Assembly (NCBI RefSeq): GCF_034927245.1
Contig: NZ_JAYFQK010000038.1
Coordinates: forward strand, 1 to 64,000
DNA length: 64,000 bases
Source: Desulfitobacterium_A sp034927245
GTDB lineage: Bacteria > Bacillota > Desulfitobacteriia > Desulfitobacteriales > Desulfitobacteriaceae
Direction of reading: 5' to 3'
The notes below the pieces were generated by a model, which was given only the letters and a program-made list of their open reading frames with translations, searched no databases and was not told where the DNA came from. Positions within the stretch are counted from its first letter, which is position 1; every line of letters starts with the position of its first letter. Below are positions 60,442-64,000 of this stretch, one piece after another. Both the position numbers and the translations under genes were made by a program.

Positions 60442-60930
60442 ATGGAATATACGTTTAAAAGCAAGAGTAAAGAGGCAACGCTAAAGTTGGGACAATCTCT
60501 GGGTCACGTCTTAAAAGGGGGAGATATCCTCTGTTTGGCAGGAGATTTGGGCGCAGGTAAAACGGCCTTGGCTCAAGGAATTGCTGCAGGGTTAGGAATA
60601 GCGGCAGATGTGACCAGCCCGACTTTTACTTTAATCCAGGAATACACGGTTCCGTCGCAGGATAGCCTTCTTCGGCTTGTTCATATGGATCTTTACCGTT
60701 TGCAACATCCGGAGGAAGTTGAAGTCATAGGTGTCGAAGATGCGTTCCAAACGGATACGATTTGCCTTATTGAATGGCCGGAAATTGCGGAAGACTATCT
60801 TCCGGAGGATCGATTGGATATTCAAATTCAAGGAAGCGGGGAGGATATTCGAGTTTTTTCCTTCCATTATCCAAAAGAAAGCTGGCAGAGCCGTCTTGAA
60901 CAGGTTTTTTCTGAGCAGATGAAAGATTGA
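60442..60930 (+). CDS. tsaE: tRNA t6A biosynthesis ATPase TsaE
   Basis: About 162 residues from ATG 60442, with GGAAGGGTG upstream; the frame opens at 60409. The P-loop is LAGDLGAGKTALAQGIAAGLG, with TSPTFTLIQEY and HMDLYRL typical of TsaE. It acts with TsaB and TsaD in threonylcarbamoyl transfer to A37 of tRNA. It is the first gene of tsaE-tsaB-rimI-tsaD. Confidence 0.95.
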   Translation: MEYTFKSKSKEATLKLGQSLGHVLKGGDILCLAGDLGAGKTALAQGIAAGLGIAADVTSPTFTLIQEYTVPSQDSLLRLVHMDLYRLQHPEEVEVIGVEDAFQTDTICLIEWPEIAEDYLPEDRLDIQIQGSGEDIRVFSFHYPKESWQSRLEQVFSEQMKD

Positions 60931-60953
60931 TCAATAGGAAGAGGTTAGGAACC

Positions 60954-61691
60954 ATGAAGTATCTTACGATTGACACAACGACAAAGGTGACCGCGCTGGG
61001 TTTGGGAGAAGAGGGGAAGCTTGTTGCGGAAGGTTTTTTGCATACCACGAAAACGCATTCTGAACGGCTGATTCCAATGCTGGATCAATTGCTCGGGGCG
61101 GCAGCCTGGAAACTTCAAGATTTAGATTTTATCGGAGTCGTGCGCGGACCGGGCTCCTTCACAGGGATCCGTATCGGTATTGCTTCTGCGCAAGGTCTGG
61201 CTGAAGTCCTCCGGCTTCCTTTGATCGGTGTTCTCTCTTTGGATGCTTTAGCCTGGACCGGTTATGGGCGAAGTGAAGCGATTGTACCGATTCTTGATGC
61301 ACGGAAAAATGAATGGTACACTGCAGGTTATTTTTGGGATGTGTCATCCGGAAGACCGGACTGTCGGGTCCAACCTCAAGCAATCGAGCCCAAGCGTTGG
61401 TTAGAAGAATGTGCTCGTATAGATCGCCCGGTTATGTTTGTCGGCGATGCCGTTTCACGTTATCAAGAACTGATCCTTGAAAAGATGGGTGAGCGTGCTG
61501 TCATTCTTCCCGATTATTTAGTTTTGCCCAGAGCTGCTTACGCCGTTAAGGAGGTCTGGCAACGCTGGTGTGAGAAACCTCAGGGGGAAAGTGTGGAGCC
61601 CTTCTACCTTCGTCTTTCCGAAGCTGAAGTGACTTGGGCGAAAAAAGAGGAGGCACGGCTAAAAAAGAATGGAGAGCATCGGGATGAGTGA
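60954..61691 (+). CDS. tsaB: tRNA t6A biosynthesis protein TsaB
   Basis: About 245 residues from ATG 60954, with GAGGTTAGGA upstream; 60927 is an open-frame alternative. ASKHA-like fold with LTIDTTTKVTALGL, GVVRGPGSFTGIRIGIASAQGLA and ILDARKNEWY. It is the partner of TsaD. It overlaps rimI by a few bases. Confidence 0.95.
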   Translation: MKYLTIDTTTKVTALGLGEEGKLVAEGFLHTTKTHSERLIPMLDQLLGAAAWKLQDLDFIGVVRGPGSFTGIRIGIASAQGLAEVLRLPLIGVLSLDALAWTGYGRSEAIVPILDARKNEWYTAGYFWDVSSGRPDCRVQPQAIEPKRWLEECARIDRPVMFVGDAVSRYQELILEKMGERAVILPDYLVLPRAAYAVKEVWQRWCEKPQGESVEPFYLRLSEAEVTWAKKEEARLKKNGEHRDE

Positions 61692-62166
61692 AGAACCGTT
61701 TGCCAATGTCCTTATTCGTCCTATGAAGGAAGATGACCTTGAGCGCATCATGAAGATTGAGCACGCTTCTTTTCCGACGCCGTGGTCGCTGCATGCCTTT
61801 ATCACGGAATTAAAGGACAATGAGTACGCCCGTTATTTTTGCCTTGTGATGGACGAGCAGGTTATCGGTTACATGGGTTTATGGTTTATTTTGGAGGAGG
61901 GGCATATTACAAATGTCGCGCTTGCTCCTGAATTTCGGGGGAAGCGTCTCGGAGAATTCCTGATGCGCTCCGTTATGGAGAAGATGCGCTCTGAGGGAAT
62001 GGAACGGATGACCTTAGAAGTTCGAACAAGCAATTTCTCAGCACAGAGGCTTTATGAACGTTTGGGATTTGTGACGGCCGGTAGAAGAAAGGAATACTAC
62101 ACCAATAATCGAGAGGATGCTTTGATCATGTGGGTTGAGCTCGATTCATTGGAAGCAGAGCGCTAG
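61684..62166 (+). CDS. rimI: ribosomal protein bS18-alanine N-acetyltransferase
   Basis: About 160 residues from ATG 61684; ATG 61669 is in frame and equally open. GNAT fold with the acetyl-CoA loop ALAPEFRGKRLGEFLM, and ERMTLEVRTSNFSAQRLYERLGFVTAGRRKEYYTNNREDALIMW, matching RimI. It is commonly encoded between tsaB and tsaD. Confidence 0.93.
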   Translation: MSEEPFANVLIRPMKEDDLERIMKIEHASFPTPWSLHAFITELKDNEYARYFCLVMDEQVIGYMGLWFILEEGHITNVALAPEFRGKRLGEFLMRSVMEKMRSEGMERMTLEVRTSNFSAQRLYERLGFVTAGRRKEYYTNNREDALIMWVELDSLEAER

Positions 62167-62169
62167 GAG

Positions 62170-63198
62170 GTGAGCCCAATCGCGAGTTCAGATATTTTAA
62201 TTTTAGGAGTAGAAACAAGCTGTGATGAGACTTCGGCTGCAGTTCTCCGCAATGGGCGGGAATTATTAAGTCATATTATTTCTTCGCAGATCAGCACCCA
62301 TCAAAAATATGGCGGGGTTGTACCGGAGATTGCTTCACGGGAGCACCTGCTCCATTTTCAAGGGGTTATGCATCAAACCTTGTCAGAAGCAGGTGTGAAA
62401 TTTTCAGATCTTTCAGGGATTGCGGTGACGTATGGACCGGGGTTAGTGGGTTCTCTTTTAGTCGGAGTTGCAGGGGCCAAGGCAATGGCCTATGCAGCCG
62501 GGGTTCCCTTGATTGGAATCAACCATCTGGAGGGGCATATCTATGCTAACTTTCTTAATACGCCTGACTTGACGTTCCCGTTACTGGCCTTGCTTGTTTC
62601 GGGCGGACATACCCATCTGGTTTATTTTGAAGGACATGGTCATTATCAAGTTTTGGGGCATACGCGCGATGATGCTGCGGGAGAGGCCCTCGACAAAATT
62701 GCACGCGCATTGGGGTTAGGGTATCCCGGCGGACCTCAAATTCAGAAGGCTGCTTTATCAGGAAACCCTCATGCTTTCGAGTTTCCGCGTGCTATGTTAG
62801 AACCGGGAAGTTTAGATTTTAGCTTTAGCGGGATGAAATCCGCAGTTCTTAATACCTTGAATTCGGCGCGAATGAAAGGGGAAGAACTCAGTGTACCCGA
62901 TATTGCGGCTTCTTTTCAACAGGCGGTAATCGATGTGCTCGTTCGGAAAGCCCTGCTTGCTTTAGAGAGGACCGGTGCCAAAACACTCGTACTGGCAGGC
63001 GGGGTTGCAGCTAATGCCTTGCTGAGAGAACGTTTGACAGAGGAGCTCCAAACAAGAAATATTCGCTTTCTCTATCCTCCTTCCATTTTTTGTACGGATA
63101 ATGGGGCTATGATTGCGACTGCAGGCTATTATCATTATCTTGTGCAAGATTTTGCACCTTGGAATCTCAATGCTGTTCCCGGACTTAATTTAGCCTAA
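62170..63198 (+). CDS. tsaD: tRNA t6A biosynthesis transferase TsaD (Gcp)
   Basis: About 340 residues. ASKHA transferase with ILGVETSCDETSAAVL, the metal-binding HLEGHIYANFL, ALLVSGGHTHLVY and VLAGGVAANALLRERL. The GTG at 62170 is the conservative start, but it sits inside a perfect AGGAGGTGA site. The better-spaced first codon is ATC at 62179, a rare start. It is the last gene of the t6A operon. Confidence 0.95.
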   Translation: MSPIASSDILILGVETSCDETSAAVLRNGRELLSHIISSQISTHQKYGGVVPEIASREHLLHFQGVMHQTLSEAGVKFSDLSGIAVTYGPGLVGSLLVGVAGAKAMAYAAGVPLIGINHLEGHIYANFLNTPDLTFPLLALLVSGGHTHLVYFEGHGHYQVLGHTRDDAAGEALDKIARALGLGYPGGPQIQKAALSGNPHAFEFPRAMLEPGSLDFSFSGMKSAVLNTLNSARMKGEELSVPDIAASFQQAVIDVLVRKALLALERTGAKTLVLAGGVAANALLRERLTEELQTRNIRFLYPPSIFCTDNGAMIATAGYYHYLVQDFAPWNLNAVPGLNLA

Positions 63199-63233
63199 AT
63201 CCTTATATCAAATCCTAATTATCCCCCTTTTAT

Positions 63234-63280
63234 AAAAAAGGAACTGTTGCATAATGATTATGAACGGTTCCTTTTTTTCG
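63234..63280 (+). terminator. terminator of the tsaEB-rimI-tsaD operon
   Basis: AAAAAGGAAC pairs with GTTCCTTTTT around a long loop, followed by further Ts. The loop contains CATAATGATTATG, close to the palindrome in the 23.4 and 49.2 kb repeats. Confidence 0.85.
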
Positions 63281-63347
63281 ATTAGGCCATAGGGGTTATT
63301 TTTAAATTTAAAGGGACTAGGACTTTCGGGTAGGGGCTTAAATGTTC

Positions 63348-63523
63348 TGTGGATAGAGAAAAACTGTGGATAATGTGGATAAGTCTGTGAATAACTGCAA
63401 AAAGCGGGTTTGAGGGATTTCAGGAAGTTTGGGGATAAGCGGATAACTTTACACACAGGGGCTGTGGATAATGTGGATAAGTGGGATAAATTCCTCTGTT
63501 TTAGAATTACTTCTTGGGGATAA
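63348..63523. promoter_or_regulatory. DnaA-box cluster
   Basis: Within 176 bases there are four perfect TTATCCACA boxes, read on the minus strand as TGTGGATAA on plus, at 63365-63373, 63374-63382, 63463-63471 and 63472-63480. TTATTCACA lies at 63386-63394, and there are near matches at 63348-63356, 63430-63438 and 63515-63523. All point the same way, and two pairs are directly abutting. No dnaA, dnaN or other origin genes are near, so it is more likely a DnaA-binding or titration site than oriC. The minus-strand frame across it is accidental. Confidence 0.85.
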
Positions 63524-63640
63524 CTCCAATCGAACAAATGTGTTTCCAAAATATTGTAAAAAGTATTTAGGGAGATAGGAAGGATTTCGTGAGGATACGC
63601 CGAAAAAAATAATGAAGAACTTTTAAAAAGCGGAGGTTCT

Positions 63641-64000
63641 ATGATCGATAAACGAATGGTGCGCGAAACTGCTTTAAACTTGAGGGCTTCGCTGACAAGG
63701 GAAGAACGGGAAGTAAAGAGTCAAAAAATTCTATCAATTGTTAAGGGGCTGTCAAAATTTAAAGCGGCTAAGACAATCATGTCCTTTTTGAATTTTAGGG
63801 ATGAAGTGGATACAACTTTGCTTGCAGTGTCCATACTTGAATCAGGAAAACGTTTAATTTTGCCCCGCTGCGCGTCGCATGGTATATTAATACCAGCGGA
63901 AATTCACGATCTGAATGAAGATATTGAACCCGGAAAATGGGGAATTCGGGAACCCAAAGGCGAGAAATTAAATCCGGTTAATCCGGAGGAGATCGAAATG
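63641..64000 (+). CDS. 5-formyltetrahydrofolate cyclo-ligase (partial, cut by window end)
   Basis: The first 120 codons, open to the last base. ATG 63641 follows GGAGG. MIDKRMVRETALNLRASLTREER, then IMSFLNFRDEVDTTLL, KRLILPRC and WGIREPKG are the family blocks of 5-FCL, which converts 5-formyl-THF to 5,10-methenyl-THF. The ATP-binding C-terminal part lies beyond the window. Confidence 0.9.
   Translation, partial: MIDKRMVRETALNLRASLTREEREVKSQKILSIVKGLSKFKAAKTIMSFLNFRDEVDTTLLAVSILESGKRLILPRCASHGILIPAEIHDLNEDIEPGKWGIREPKGEKLNPVNPEEIEM

Noticed and set aside
63348..63523. Chromosomal origin oriC
   Set aside because: No dnaA, dnaN, rpmH or gidA genes nearby and no clear AT-rich unwinding element.
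63208..63549. Minus-strand 113-codon frame behind tsaD
   Set aside because: It runs across the terminator and the DnaA boxes and has no ribosome site or family look.

Overview
The window looks like chromosome from an anaerobic, spore-former-type Firmicute of the Desulfosporosinus/Desulfitobacterium group. The reasons are strong AGGAGG ribosome sites with many TTG/GTG starts, Gram-positive housekeeping sets (MurT/GatD, EndoAI/EndoA, KtrAB, MurNAc-type M23/LysM/G5 protein), anaerobic enzymes (glutamate 2,3-aminomutase, CooT, a Tat-exported molybdoenzyme) and a relic of the mercury-methylation pair hgcAB. The genus is an inference. I saw no rRNA, tRNA, CRISPR array, insertion sequence or prophage.

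Layout. 0-17 kb: glutamine synthetase III, NhaA behind a GEMM-like riboswitch, Mn catalase, TrmO with a histidine-rich tail beside nickel protein CooT, an Ogt fusion, a radical SAM protein, glutamate 2,3-aminomutase behind a c-di-AMP riboswitch, a BusR-like GntR/RCK_C regulator, a LytS-type kinase, acpS-nnr-alr and KtrAB. This half is rich in ion and osmolyte control. 17-27 kb: nitrogen assimilation (gltB, gltD, an unknown membrane protein, glnA and an ANTAR RNA-binding regulator). The leaders of glnN and gltB share a 16-nt element that folds into an ANTAR-type hexaloop hairpin overlapping a terminator, so the ANTAR protein probably controls both by antitermination. 27-32 kb: gamma-carbonic anhydrase, a soluble chemoreceptor, murT-gatD and the ndoAI-ndoA toxin-antitoxin pair.

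32-48 kb is the accessory, metalloid/sulfur-flavoured region. An ArsR gene behind a perfect 20-bp-arm palindrome heads a run of an MFS exporter, an HdrA-N-like protein, a ferredoxin, a DGC-domain protein fused to a GcvH-like lipoyl domain, and two more DGC proteins. I recognise no described system with this composition. Next come a split TtrS/TtrR-like sensory module, a TtrBCA-like molybdoenzyme operon with a TorD-type chaperone, then arsR-acr3-arsC. Directly after arsC lies a short out-of-frame fusion of the start of hgcA and the end of hgcB, i.e. a deleted mercury-methylation locus.

48-64 kb returns to core genes: a GATase, IlvE, a GAF/sigma-54 regulator, LarE, TcdA, an M23 peptidase, Tex, an EamA transporter, an amidohydrolase, tsaE-tsaB-rimI-tsaD, a cluster of same-strand DnaA boxes behind tsaD, and the start of 5-formyl-THF cyclo-ligase, cut by the window end. 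t6A synthesis (TsaB, D, E) and both t6A-tailoring enzymes (TrmO, TcdA) are present. All family calls come from reading the sequence; no database search was run.
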